Below are positions 45,705 through 54,905 of a stretch of 64,000 bases of DNA, in pieces. Each line of letters opens with the position of its first letter. Position 1 is the first letter of the stretch. Under the pieces are notes generated by a model. That model ran no database searches. It was not told the DNA's origin and saw only the letters and a list, made by a program, of their open reading frames with translations. Made by a program: the position numbers and the translations under genes. This DNA comes from JBMNCR01 sp049366695. GTDB lineage: Bacteria > Bacillota > Clostridia > Eubacteriales > Alkalibacteraceae. The DNA lies in NCBI GenBank assembly GCA_049366695.1, contig JBMNCR010000119.1, positions 1 through 64,000 of the forward strand. The letters run 5' to 3'.

Positions 45705-46406
45705 TTAATTTCCATAAGCAGCTGGTTCTAATTTCACATATTGATTCCCTGTTATAGAACAAGTATCAACTTGTGAATTATTCCAGGTTGAAAGTCCGAA
45801 TTGAGAAATAGAATCTTGGGCTGCATATTCTCTAGATGCAGAAATTGTATTGCCATTGTCCAAATAAATAAACAATCTTTTTTCAAAATATGTTGCGACC
45901 GAATTGTAAATACTATCATTAAATCCCATCGCAGCTAACGCATCAAGGTTGCTAGTTGTATAACTTGTTAACCTACCATATGTACTCGAGTAGACGTTTG
46001 AATAACAAGCACCATAATATGCAAAACGAATACTACTCAGTTTATCACTAGTATTAGCAAATGCATATTGTAGTGATCTGTTATAAGTGTCACTAGTAAT
46101 GTTATAAGCTGATAAATAATAGTCACTACTATTACAGTTAAGTATTCCTGGCAAACCATGTCCTACGTATGCAAAAACTGCATCATCATCCATTGTTCTT
46201 CTTACATAGGTTGCACTAGTATCACAATATATATGACCATTATAACCCATGTGATCTAGTTCAGAATCGATTGTTGATGCTCCTCCAATTCCTAAATTAG
46301 TAAACCAATATGTTTCAGCTAAAGGTGAAGCAAAAACACTTGACATAAAAAATAAAGACACTAACATTATTAATGATAATAAAACAACACTCTTTTTTAT
46401 TTTCAT
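45705..46406 (-). CDS. Secreted protein with caspase-like (clan CD) His/Cys pattern
   Basis: 233 residues with a clean signal peptide (cleavage after VFA, about residue 26). His83 in DDAVFAYVGHGLPGIL and Cys134 in IRFAYYGACYSN each follow a hydrophobic strand; His-Gly then [GA]-Cys about 50 residues later is the signature of clan CD peptidases (caspase, gingipain, CHAT, C11). The rest (TSNLDALAAMGFNDSI, YLDNGNTISASREYA) could be the core of such a fold. I do not recognise a named family. It is co-transcribed with a PepSY-like protein. ATG after GAGGAGGAG. Confidence 0.75.
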   Translation of the reverse strand: MKIKKSVVLLSLIMLVSLFFMSSVFASPLAETYWFTNLGIGGASTIDSELDHMGYNGHIYCDTSATYVRRTMDDDAVFAYVGHGLPGILNCNSSDYYLSAYNITSDTYNRSLQYAFANTSDKLSSIRFAYYGACYSNVYSSTYGRLTSYTTSNLDALAAMGFNDSIYNSVATYFEKRLFIYLDNGNTISASREYAAQDSISQFGLSTWNNSQVDTCSITGNQYVKLEPAAYGN

Positions 46407-46904
46407 TAAATCTCCTCCTCATATTTTGCTATTTACTAACATAAACACCATTAAATAAGTTTAACCTAATTCTTTTACATATTACTATTATATAAAATGT
46501 AGTTCAAGTAAATAACAAAGATATTTACCATATATATGCATTTAATATTTAGCAGTTATATGCCGTCTGAGGTAAAAGACTAAATTCTCCACTCAAGTTA
46601 TATCTTTAGTTAACCAATAATTATAGACTGGTTTTTTTTATTGAATCTATTTTTTAGTTATATCAGCTGAAGCGAAATACAACCTTTTTTGTGTGATCCA
46701 TCTATTGAAATAATACTCTTTGATTTAGTTACTTTCTCATGATAAAATCATGAACAGTTATTAAAAGCTAGCTTTTAAAATTAAATGTTTTTCATCTACG
46801 TATATAATTTGACATTAGTTGCTAAAATCCTTTTTATAGTATTCTAGTATCTACTACTTATAATACAATATATATTTTTATATTCCTAAAACTCATTTTT
46901 CTCA

Positions 46905-47036
46905 TCATAGGATTCAACAAATTTTTTTATAATCTTTGATCAAAGTAAAATACTATAAAGTATATAGGCGTATTATTAATACGCCTATATCTATTATGCA
47001 ACCAAGTATTGAATTTATTTTTTCATACAATTGCCC
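46905..47036. repeat. Dispersed repeat, copy A, with 14-bp palindrome
   Basis: The core is ATATAGGCGTATTA-T-TAATACGCCTATAT (46962-46990), perfect 14-bp arms. It is flanked on the left by TTTGATCAAAGTAAAATACT and on the right by ATCTATTATG...CAAGTATTG...GATTGCCCT-like sequence, all of which recur in the same order at 62309-62613. The element is too short to encode anything and looks like a miniature, non-autonomous repeat or a repeated regulatory element. Confidence 0.7.
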
Positions 47037-47066
47037 TACATCAGAATCTGTAATTCTAATGTAGGG
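47034..47066 (-). terminator. Hairpin just after htrA
   Basis: Minus strand: CCCTACATTAGAAT (47053-47066) pairs with ATTCTGATGTAGGG (47034-47047), 14 bp including one G-T pair, 14 nt after the htrA stop. There is no T run, so it may stabilise the 3' end instead of terminating. Confidence 0.55.
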
Positions 47067-47080
47067 TTTCCATTATAATC

Positions 47081-48205
47081 TTAATAACTTTCCTGTGCCA
47101 TTAATTCCACACTAATTGTATAGGATTCTCCATTCCTAGTATATTTTATTTGCACTTTTTCACCAGGTAATTTACTATAAAGAATTTCTCGCAACTTCAG
47201 CATAGTATTAACCTCAATCTCATCTACATGTGTAATAATATCCGATTCCTCAAGACCTGCTTTTTCTGCTCCAGATCCAGGTTGTATATCCATTATTAGA
47301 ATCCCTGCATTCAGTGATATATCTTCAGCAGCTAAATATCTTGCTATTTCCTTGTCTAAACAACTTATCCCCAACACTGTTGGCTTAAACTGTCCATTAT
47401 TAATTATTTGATTTATTATTGGTTTTGCAATATTTATAGGTATGGCAAATCCCATCCCCTCACCAGTTTGGATTTTATAAGTATTTATACCAATAACTTC
47501 ACCTTTATTATTTAACAATGGACCACCGCTATTTCCATTATTAATAGACGCATCAGTTTGAATCAAATCTTCCGCTATTGAGTTTGTGCTAATCAATATG
47601 CTTCTATTTAACGCACTTACTATTCCTGATGTGACCGTCCTCTCAAAGGTTAATCCTAATGGATTACCAATAGCGATGGCCATTTGCCCAACTGATAAAT
47701 CCTCTGAATCACCTAAAGTTGCTACGGGTAAATTTTCTGCTTCTATCTTTATAACCGCTAAATCTAAATCTTCATTAGACCAAATTTTTTCTGCCTCATA
47801 TGAACTACCATCCTTAAGAGATACTGTTATACTTTTGGGACTTTCCGTTACAACATGGTGATTAGTCAAAATATACCCATCCTTTGTAATAATTACGCCA
47901 GATCCAACCCCAGTACTCTCATACTGTCTCATAAACACATCTTGACTTATTTCTACAGTTTGAATTCCAACTACTGTTGGAGTTACTAATTCTGCAACTG
48001 CTTCCACTGTTGTTGGGGGATCATCCGATGCAGATATCAAGCCCAAAACATTACTACCGCTGCTATTTTGGTTTTCAACGATCTTTGTATCTACATAATT
48101 AATTAACATAGTACTCGCAATCAATGCTCCTATCAATGCTCCTATTAAACCTACGACAAAGAATTTATAAAATTTCGTTTTATTATTATTAGTGTTATTT
48201 CCCAT
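47081..48205 (-). CDS. htrA: HtrA/DegP-like serine protease with PDZ domain
   Basis: Membrane-anchored extracytoplasmic quality-control protease, 374 residues. One N-terminal membrane segment (17-37), trypsin-like domain (70-270) with His117 (TNHHVV), Asp148 (EDLDLAVIKI) and Ser226 (INNGNSGGPL), and a PDZ domain (280-372; GILIMDIQPGSGAEKAGLEE). It starts 10 nt after walJ, an arrangement (walJ-htrA) also seen at the end of WalRK loci in Bacillus; walRK itself is not in the window. Confidence 0.95.
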   Translation of the reverse strand: MGNNTNNNKTKFYKFFVVGLIGALIGALIASTMLINYVDTKIVENQNSSGSNVLGLISASDDPPTTVEAVAELVTPTVVGIQTVEISQDVFMRQYESTGVGSGVIITKDGYILTNHHVVTESPKSITVSLKDGSSYEAEKIWSNEDLDLAVIKIEAENLPVATLGDSEDLSVGQMAIAIGNPLGLTFERTVTSGIVSALNRSILISTNSIAEDLIQTDASINNGNSGGPLLNNKGEVIGINTYKIQTGEGMGFAIPINIAKPIINQIINNGQFKPTVLGISCLDKEIARYLAAEDISLNAGILIMDIQPGSGAEKAGLEESDIITHVDEIEVNTMLKLREILYSKLPGEKVQIKYTRNGESYTISVELMAQESY

Positions 48206-48215
48206 GTTATACCTC

Positions 48216-49004
48216 CTATATATTAAAGATTGAACTTCTATAAAACCTTGATGCTACTTCAACTAATACATCTTCATTCACTGTTATACTATTCTCAAAT
48301 AATAAGCTCTTAGTAGTTTCAAATGCTAGTTCTGGAAAATTGTTTTCCTCACTCAAATGCGCTAAAAGTACATTTTTCAATCCATGTTCTACTAATTTTA
48401 AAATTGTTTTTGCAGCATCATCGTTTGATAGATGCCCCCTATTACTTAGCACTCTTTTTTTTAAATAATAAGGATATCTCCCTACTTTCACCATTTCAAC
48501 ATCATGATTAGACTCAATAATTACTAAATCACTATCCTTAATTTTTCCTAATATATCTTCTGTTATGATTCCAGTATCTGTAACAATACTTACTTTCTTC
48601 TTTGTATTCTCTAAGGTAAATCCAACAGGTTCTTGTGCATCATGATTTATTTCAAAAGGAAATATACACAAATCATTTATAAATACATTTTCCCCTGTTT
48701 TAAAAACTTTAATATTCTCTTCACAAATCTTCCCTAATCCTTTAGCAGCTACACTCCAAGTTCCTTCATTTGCATAAATAGGAATATTGTATCGCCTAGA
48801 AAGCACTCCAGCACCTTTAATGTGATCTTGATGATCATGGGACACTAGTATTGCATCTATTTCCTCAGGTTGTATCTGTATTTCTTTTAATGCTGACTCA
48901 ATTTTTTTACCACTTAGACCTGCATCAATCAATATCTTTACACTATTATCTTCTAGATATAAACAATTTCCACTGCTACCACTATATAAACTGCAAAATT
49001 TCAT
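48216..49004 (-). CDS. walJ: Metallo-beta-lactamase-fold hydrolase WalJ (YycJ)
   Basis: 262 residues. Zinc motif LVSHDHQDHIKGAG (His-x-His-x-Asp-His) about residue 55, later INHDAQEPVGF and SNRGHLSND. The start SLYSGSSGNCLYLE is characteristic of YycJ/WalJ, a family linked to cell-wall and DNA metabolism with exonuclease activity in some members. Directly upstream of htrA by 10 nt. Confidence 0.93.
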   Translation of the reverse strand: MKFCSLYSGSSGNCLYLEDNSVKILIDAGLSGKKIESALKEIQIQPEEIDAILVSHDHQDHIKGAGVLSRRYNIPIYANEGTWSVAAKGLGKICEENIKVFKTGENVFINDLCIFPFEINHDAQEPVGFTLENTKKKVSIVTDTGIITEDILGKIKDSDLVIIESNHDVEMVKVGRYPYYLKKRVLSNRGHLSNDDAAKTILKLVEHGLKNVLLAHLSEENNFPELAFETTKSLLFENSITVNEDVLVEVASRFYRSSIFNI

Positions 49005-49194
49005 TTTATGCTCCTTTTCAGTTCAATTAATCATGTCAATTCAATCTATATTTGCAAAACTTTATTTATATGATAACAGAGATTATATTAAAATAATATC
49101 TCTATTTCCTTAATTAAAGCTTAAAAAACTGGCAATTACCTATTTATCAATTAAGCATTTTCTTAGCAATTTCTTCCCATTTTTCTTTTTATAT

Positions 49195-49221
49195 AAAAAA
49201 CTCAAGGTTTTCACCTTGAGT
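49195..49221 (-). terminator. Terminator after murA
   Basis: Minus strand: ACTCAAGG-TGAAAA-CCTTGAGT (49200-49221) then six T. It abuts the murA stop codon. Confidence 0.92.
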
Positions 49222-50475
49222 CTACGCATTCTTAGTTATTTTTGCCCCAATACTCTTTAATTTTATTTCCATAAATTCATATCCTCGTTCAATATGTTTT
49301 AAATCTGTAACTTCTGTATCTCCATCTGCAGCCAATCCTGCAATTACCATAGCTGCACCAGCTCGCAAGTCAGTTGCTTTTAGAGATGTCCCAGACAACT
49401 TTTTCTTTCCATTTATTATGGCAACTCGTCCATCAACAATTATCTCAGCACCCATTCTTCTTAATTCATCTACATATTTAAACCTATTTTCAAATATACT
49501 TTCAGTAATTGTACCTGTTCCATCTGATAAACACAGCAATACTGCCATAGGCTGCTGTAAATCAGTTGGAAATCCCGGATAGGGCAATGTCTTAATATTT
49601 ATTGCATTGATATTTTGTGATCCAATAACTTTAAGAGAATCATCATATTCGATTATTTTTGCTCCCATCTCCATAAGTTTTGCAGATATGGACTCTAAAT
49701 GCTTTGGTATAATATTTTTAATAAGTACCTCTCCCTTTGTAGCCACAGCAGCCACCATATATGTACCAGCTTCAATTTGATCTGGTATTACCATATATTC
49801 CCGTCCATACATTTTTTCAACACCTGTTATTTTTATTACATCTGTTCCTGCACCTTTAATATTTGCACCCATTAAATTCATAAAGTTTGCTACATCAACA
49901 ATATGTGGTTCTTTTGCAGCATTTTCAATTATAGTAACACCTTCTGCTTTTACAGCAGCTAACATTATATTTATAGTTGCTCCAACACTTACTACATCTA
50001 AATAAATGGGAGCTCCAACCAGTTTGTCAGCTGTTGCTTTTATTATGCCGTGTTCTATTTCAACTTTAGCCCCTAAAGCTTCAAACCCTTTAATATGTTG
50101 ATCAATAGGTCTTACTCCAATATCACAACCTCCTGGGAAAGGTATCGTTACCTTGTTAAATCTTCCCAGTAATGCACCTAATAGATAATATGATGCCCTC
50201 ATCTTTTGTGTCTCTTCATCCATTACATCATATTGAGTCATTTGTGTAGAATCAAAAATTATTGTATTGTCATTTATTTTAGTAGTTTTAATCCCTAGCT
50301 TCTCCAATATATTTATAAACCTATGAACATCTTTAATATTTGGTATGTTCTCAATTTTACATACGCCTTCGGAAAGAATGGTCGCAGGTATCAAACCCAA
50401 TGCAGCATTTTTCGCGCCAGCAATAGTTACTTCACCTTTTAAAGGGGTTCCTCCTTTAATAGTAAATCTATCCAT
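49222..50475 (-). CDS. murA: UDP-N-acetylglucosamine 1-carboxyvinyltransferase
   Basis: First committed step of peptidoglycan synthesis: transfers enolpyruvate from PEP to UDP-GlcNAc. 417 residues. GAKNAALGLIPATILSEG near the start; the catalytic Cys117 in FPGGCDIGVRPIDQH is present, so fosfomycin sensitivity at this residue is expected; GYPGFPTDLQQPM-type loop as PYPGFPTDLQQPMAVLL. Alone between its terminator and the divergent dnaD-like gene; many clostridia have two murA copies. Confidence 0.97.
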   Translation of the reverse strand: MDRFTIKGGTPLKGEVTIAGAKNAALGLIPATILSEGVCKIENIPNIKDVHRFINILEKLGIKTTKINDNTIIFDSTQMTQYDVMDEETQKMRASYYLLGALLGRFNKVTIPFPGGCDIGVRPIDQHIKGFEALGAKVEIEHGIIKATADKLVGAPIYLDVVSVGATINIMLAAVKAEGVTIIENAAKEPHIVDVANFMNLMGANIKGAGTDVIKITGVEKMYGREYMVIPDQIEAGTYMVAAVATKGEVLIKNIIPKHLESISAKLMEMGAKIIEYDDSLKVIGSQNINAINIKTLPYPGFPTDLQQPMAVLLCLSDGTGTITESIFENRFKYVDELRRMGAEIIVDGRVAIINGKKKLSGTSLKATDLRAGAAMVIAGLAADGDTEVTDLKHIERGYEFMEIKLKSIGAKITKNA

Positions 50476-50979
50476 TATAACCTTCCCTTCATCATAATCT
50501 TAGTATACCGAAAAATTATATCATATTTTTCTACAATATTAAACAATATACTTATCATATACTTTGTAATTATAAATATATTTAAAACTTTAATTTCTAA
50601 ATATATCCTATATAATATATATTTACATATTTACCCCTAGTATATACGTTTCTTAAATAGAAATATTAAATTTTCAGTATTTGATTTTAAATATTATAAT
50701 ATTGCAGTCAGTTTTCATAATATAATAATTACTTCCTTATTTTATCATATCCTAAAACAACTTCTATTTTACATTAATTAACAAACTTTGTTAATTATTT
50801 TTTTTATCTATACAAATTATATGCTTTATAACAAATATTTATCTATATCGATAGTATCATATCGTTTTACAGCCTTTAATGAATTTACATATAACTTAGT
50901 AAAACTTTTACAGTGATTTATTTGTACCTTTCTATGATATAATTATTTAATAAGACTGTAAGCTAAGAAGGTGCGACTA
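50476..50979. other. Divergent intergenic region, very AT-rich
   Basis: No gene. One hairpin, AATTAACA-AACTT...TGTTAATT (50776-50783 with 50789-50796), is followed by a run of eight T and might be a terminator of a short leader transcript or an operator. GATATAAT near 50937 is a plausible -10 for the dnaD-like gene, without a good -35. I see nothing else. Confidence 0.45.
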
Positions 50980-51951
50980 TTGAATAACTTTGAATTTATA
51001 ATAAATAATGATGATTTAGGGGTAACCACTATAGATAATATTTTTATTAATCATTATATGCCAAATTCACCTGGCGAATTTGTGAAAGTGTATCTATTAG
51101 GCTTAAAATATTGTCAAAACAATAATTTATCATCTATTACTAATAAAATAATTGCAAAAAGTTTAAATATTCTTGAAAGCGACGTAAAAAAAGCGTGGGA
51201 CTATTGGCAAACTCAAGGAATCATTCAAGTAAACATAGATAACAAAAATAATTACACAATAAAATATTATCATATTCCATCACTAATGCTAGCAGGGAAA
51301 AATATAAATAAAAACACTTCAACTGACACTTCCAAAGACACGATGTTGAAAGATATGTACAAAGCTGTGGAGTTTATATTTGGAAGACCATTAAGCAATA
51401 AAGAATTAGATATAATGAGCAGCTGGATATCTGACTTGCTTTTTACTCCAGAAATGATTGTTTTATTAGTTGAGTATTGTTTTGATTTAGATAAAAAAGA
51501 TTTTAATTATTTAAACAAAGTAGCATTAAATTGGTATGACAAAAAAATTAAAACTTATGATGAAGCAATGAACTACTTAAACTCATATAAAGAAAAATGG
51601 AATATATATTATAAAATTATGAATTATTTAGGTTTTAAACGCTCTCCAACTAAGGCCGAAACAAATGTGATTGATAAATGGATGGAAGAATACCATATGG
51701 ATATCACGATGATATTTGAAGCATGCAAAAAAACTCTAGCTATTGATAAACCTAATCTAAAGTATATAGATAAAATACTTGCTGAATGGTTTAGCAAAAA
51801 TTACAAAACCCCTAAAGATATTTTAAACGAAAGCAAGCCTAAAAATCATAAAAAAAATAAACAGAGCGAAAAAAACGAAAAGAATATTTATGATTATGAT
51901 TTACTTGAAAAAAAACTTGAAGAGAAAATGTGGGATGAGAGGGATAAATGA
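50980..51951 (+). CDS. DnaD-like replication/primosome protein
   Basis: About 323 residues. An N-terminal winged-helix part (ITNKIIAKSLNILESDVKKA) is followed by two DnaD-type helical domains: MYKAVEFIFGRPLSNKELDI (about 130) and YKIMNYLGFKRSPTKAETNV (about 215). DnaD family proteins help load the replicative helicase, or act in phages. A charged tail (KKNKQSEKNEKN) ends the protein. The TTG at 50980, 8 nt after AAGAAGG, is a better start than the GTG at 50971. It overlaps the helicase-loader gene by 4 nt. Confidence 0.9.
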   Translation: MNNFEFIINNDDLGVTTIDNIFINHYMPNSPGEFVKVYLLGLKYCQNNNLSSITNKIIAKSLNILESDVKKAWDYWQTQGIIQVNIDNKNNYTIKYYHIPSLMLAGKNINKNTSTDTSKDTMLKDMYKAVEFIFGRPLSNKELDIMSSWISDLLFTPEMIVLLVEYCFDLDKKDFNYLNKVALNWYDKKIKTYDEAMNYLNSYKEKWNIYYKIMNYLGFKRSPTKAETNVIDKWMEEYHMDITMIFEACKKTLAIDKPNLKYIDKILAEWFSKNYKTPKDILNESKPKNHKKNKQSEKNEKNIYDYDLLEKKLEEKMWDERDK

Positions 51952-52922
51952 AAAACAATGTATATTATGAAACTGTTTTAGATTTTGAAAAAAAGCGCAC
52001 TTATAAAGAAATCAAACAGAATCAAATTCAAAATAAAATCTATAGCTTATTTCCTCGTATAGAGCAAATAAATAATGAATTAAAATCTATTGGAATCAAA
52101 ATGGCTAAGGAATTAAGTTACGATAAATCAAGAGTTGACTTAGTATTAAATAAATATGAATCTAAATCCAATCATTTAAAAAATGAGCAATATGAAATAC
52201 TCGCTAATGCGGGATATCCACGTAATTATTTAGAAATGGTTTATGATTGTAAATTGTGTAAAGATACTGGCTTTATTAATAATGCTCCTTGTAAATGTTT
52301 TACCGCACAACTTATTAACAAGTACTATAAACAATCAAACTTAAACAATATACTTGACGAAGAAAATTTTGATACTTTTAATCTTGATTATTATGATGAA
52401 CAATCAGATAAATTTGGAGTATCTCCAAAATTAAACATGCAAAATATTTTTTTAAAAACTATTAATTATGTTAATGATTTTAGTAAAGAGAATATAAACT
52501 TATATCTATATGGTAATCCTGGTTTAGGTAAAACTTTTTTATCCCACTGTATAGCTAAAGATCTCTTAGACAAAGGTATAACGGTTATATATCAAACTGC
52601 TTCTGATCTAATAGATACCATACGAAAAAGTAAATTTAACAATAATGACAAAGATATTATTAATTTTTTGTATGAATGTGAATTGTTAATTATTGATGAC
52701 TTAGGTACAGAGAACTCTACAGATTTTTCTAATAATGAGTTGTTCAATCTAATTAATAAAAGATTAATTATGAAAAAGAAAATTATTATTTCTACTAATT
52801 TATCATTAAAACAACTACAAAACCGCTATAGTAGCAGACTAACATCTCGGATTATAGGTAATTTTTTGTTTTTAAAATTTGTAGGAGATGATATAAGATT
52901 AAAAAAAGCTAATCTACTTTAA
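51948..52922 (+). CDS. dnaI: DnaC/DnaI-type helicase-loading ATPase
   Basis: 324 residues. N-terminal helical part with a zinc-type cluster (YDCKLCKDTGF and APCKCF, about residues 101-118), then an AAA+ domain with Walker A NPGLGKTFLSHC (about 190) and Walker B LLIIDDLGTE (about 245), sensor region IIISTNLSL. This architecture is that of DnaI, which loads DnaB helicase. ATGA overlap with the dnaD-like gene suggests that both are made together, a primosome pair. Its last codons also form half of a terminator (52902-52933). Confidence 0.93.
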   Translation: MKNNVYYETVLDFEKKRTYKEIKQNQIQNKIYSLFPRIEQINNELKSIGIKMAKELSYDKSRVDLVLNKYESKSNHLKNEQYEILANAGYPRNYLEMVYDCKLCKDTGFINNAPCKCFTAQLINKYYKQSNLNNILDEENFDTFNLDYYDEQSDKFGVSPKLNMQNIFLKTINYVNDFSKENINLYLYGNPGLGKTFLSHCIAKDLLDKGITVIYQTASDLIDTIRKSKFNNNDKDIINFLYECELLIIDDLGTENSTDFSNNELFNLINKRLIMKKKIIISTNLSLKQLQNRYSSRLTSRIIGNFLFLKFVGDDIRLKKANLL

Positions 52923-52933
52923 TTAGCTTTTTT
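52902..52933. terminator. Bidirectional terminator built from two coding ends
   Basis: AAAAAAGCTAAT (52902-52913) and ATTAGCTTTTTT (52922-52933) pair perfectly over 12 bp around ctacttta. The left arm is dnaI coding sequence and the right arm is plsY coding sequence; the two stop codons overlap inside the loop region. It works in both directions by symmetry. Confidence 0.85.
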
Positions 52934-53536
52934 AGTAAATATAGATCTAAGTCCAATCTCTTCTTTGCAAATAATTCTTTTAATATTAATTCTATGCTTA
53001 TAAAAAATTAATAAAAAAATCGAGGTTAGCATAACGATAATACTGATATTGAATTCAGTTAAACTCACATAAATAGGATAAGTACCCGTTATAACTAATG
53101 TTCCCCAAACTATAAAGTCAGTTACAACAGTAATAAAAATTAGAGTTATAATCAAAAAAATCCCTATTTTTATTTCTAATGTTAAGACCATTCCTATAAA
53201 ACATGCTAGTCCTTTTCCCCCTTTAAATTTCATATAGAACGGAAAAATATGTCCAATTATTACAAAGCAAGCCGTAAGATATGAAAAAACGAGGTTATCA
53301 TTTACATAGTTTCTGATTATTAGTATTGCTATAGTAGTTTTTAGCATATCAAATGCTACTGTTATAATTCCATATTTCCAACCAAATGTTATTAGAGCAT
53401 TCGAAGCTCCTGCATTCTTTGATCCAAATTTCCTTATATCAATCCCTTTAATAATTTTGCCAATAATATACGACGTTTGAAATGATCCAATCAAGTATCC
53501 AATAGATGCACATACCAATACTTCAAACACTGTCAT
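52919..53536 (-). CDS. plsY: Acyl-phosphate:glycerol-3-phosphate acyltransferase PlsY
   Basis: Membrane enzyme that starts phospholipid synthesis by acylating glycerol 3-phosphate from acyl-phosphate. 205 residues with five or more helices. Motif 1 is GYLIGSFQTSYIIGKI; FGSKNAGASNALITFGW and KFKGGKGLACFIGM are the other two catalytic motifs. The ATG 53536 after GAGGGGGGTT is preferred to the GTG 53557. It is convergent with dnaI, the two coding ends overlapping by 4 nt. Confidence 0.93.
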   Translation of the reverse strand: MTVFEVLVCASIGYLIGSFQTSYIIGKIIKGIDIRKFGSKNAGASNALITFGWKYGIITVAFDMLKTTIAILIIRNYVNDNLVFSYLTACFVIIGHIFPFYMKFKGGKGLACFIGMVLTLEIKIGIFLIITLIFITVVTDFIVWGTLVITGTYPIYVSLTEFNISIIVMLTSIFLLIFYKHRINIKRIICKEEIGLRSIFTKKAN

Positions 53537-53611
53537 AACCCCCCTCTTACTTACCACATATTAATATATAATGATTCATAAATACTTTTTATTCATTTTC
53601 TTATTCAGTAA

Positions 53612-53646
53612 TTAAAAAAAATAAAGCAGTTGCTAAAAGCAACTAC
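53612..53646 (-). terminator. Terminator after the G5/3D protein gene
   Basis: Minus strand: GTAGTTGC (53639-53646), TTTTA loop, GCAACTGC (53626-53633), one G-T pair, then TTTATTTTTTTT. It includes the stop codon. Confidence 0.85.
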
Positions 53647-54680
53647 TCTAAAACATATATTTTAATTGTTCTTTTTCCAAATTTTATCGCTTCTTCGTGA
53701 GAATTAAAATATATATCTATTCTATTTCCTCTAATAGATCCTCCTCTGTCTTCTACTACAAAAACTCCTCCATTAGAAGCCCCATTGAAATAAGGCATAT
53801 ATATTTCAGTGCCAAAGGCCAGATTTGCAGGCGCTGCTACTGTATGATAAGCTTGAGTTTTTTTCCCACTGGCTGTAATACTTCCATTATGATCACCTAC
53901 ACATAAACTACATGAACAATATCCGGTAACAGTAACATACATAGCTTTTAAAAATCTTTTACTACCTCTTGAAGTAGCAATTAAAGTATTGGTTCCTACT
54001 TCTTTTATTTCATTCACGGTCTCTTTAATTATTTTTTCTTCAACTACTTCTCTGGCGAACTCTTCTCCATCATGATAGGTTACTAATTCTTCAACTACCT
54101 TTTCGCCATCTTTCCCTGTTTGAGTTACTCTGGAAAAACCTTTGTCCAAATTATCATTATTTTTTACGACAGTATTATACTTTAAAATTTGATTATCTTT
54201 TTCAACTTCTTGTTCTACTCTCACTATTTGAATATCTTGAATATCATCTTCTTCAAATAATGTTTCCACATTAGGTTCAACTATATCAATCTCTCCAAGT
54301 GTTATCCCTACACCTTCAATTATTTTCCCTACTTCTCTTTCAGGCGTTAAAAATTCATATACCTTGTTATCTACAGTTATAGCTACCTCGACAGCTTTTT
54401 TTATTGTCACTACGTCTCCATCATTTAGAACAGTGCTCAATGCTGGGATAACTTCGTCTTCTTCATTCAAATTAATATTTTGTTTAATAAGAACGTCTTC
54501 TACTGTATATTTCCCTCTATAAGAATATTCAAATTCATTATTTCCTTCAACAATTGTAATAGAATTATTGTTTAATTTTAAAATCAATACTATTGTCAGT
54601 AAAAAAAATGCAACTGCTACCAGAAGTATATATTTATTTTTATATGCTCTATCTTTTAAGTTCTTCAGGCTTACGTCCAC
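53643..54680 (-). CDS. Cell-wall-associated protein with DUF348, G5 and 3D domains
   Basis: 345 residues. One N-terminal membrane anchor (KYILLVAVAFFLLTIVLIL), two ubiquitin-like DUF348 modules (~45-160), a G5 domain (~165-240; VTQTGKDGEKVVEELVTYHD) and a C-terminal 3D domain (~255-345; MYVTVTGYCSCSLCVGDHNG, VVEDRGGSIRGNRIDIYF with the three Asp residues). YabE/Sps-type proteins with this layout are peptidoglycan lytic or resuscitation-factor-like enzymes. The start is a GTG at 54680, 8 nt after AAGGAGG. Confidence 0.92.
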   Translation of the reverse strand: MDVSLKNLKDRAYKNKYILLVAVAFFLLTIVLILKLNNNSITIVEGNNEFEYSYRGKYTVEDVLIKQNINLNEEDEVIPALSTVLNDGDVVTIKKAVEVAITVDNKVYEFLTPEREVGKIIEGVGITLGEIDIVEPNVETLFEEDDIQDIQIVRVEQEVEKDNQILKYNTVVKNNDNLDKGFSRVTQTGKDGEKVVEELVTYHDGEEFAREVVEEKIIKETVNEIKEVGTNTLIATSRGSKRFLKAMYVTVTGYCSCSLCVGDHNGSITASGKKTQAYHTVAAPANLAFGTEIYMPYFNGASNGGVFVVEDRGGSIRGNRIDIYFNSHEEAIKFGKRTIKIYVLE

Positions 54681-54905
54681 TATTTTACCTCCTTCGTTTA
54701 TTAAATCTAGGATATAATATACCAAAAATATGTATTTGTCAAATTTCGTATAACATTTAGTTACATAGTATTTACATTTTATAGTATTAATACATCCTGT
54801 ATTTTATTCCATTTTGATTATATCCAATAATTTTATTCTTTAATCCTCAAATAAACATTCTTATAAATACGTCTAATTTACTCTATCCTTGTCTATTAAT
54901 AAATA

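Larger units (their letters stand above)
46407..47080. other. 674-nt intergenic region carrying a dispersed repeat
   Basis: No gene. It ends with two hairpins (separate entries) and, from about 46905 to 47036, a sequence repeated at 62309-62613. The rest is AT-rich leader for the caspase-like gene, without a clear promoter that I can vouch for. Confidence 0.6.

Noticed and set aside
46962..46990. Terminator for htrA or the upstream plus strand
   Set aside because: The stem is perfect but has a one-base centre and no T run, and the same core recurs at 62.4-62.6 kb, so it is better explained as part of a dispersed repeat.
50980..52922. Prophage replication module (DnaD-DnaC pair)
   Set aside because: The neighbours (murA, plsY, 3D protein, tatD) are ordinary chromosomal genes and no phage gene is near, so a chromosomal primosome pair is the better reading.
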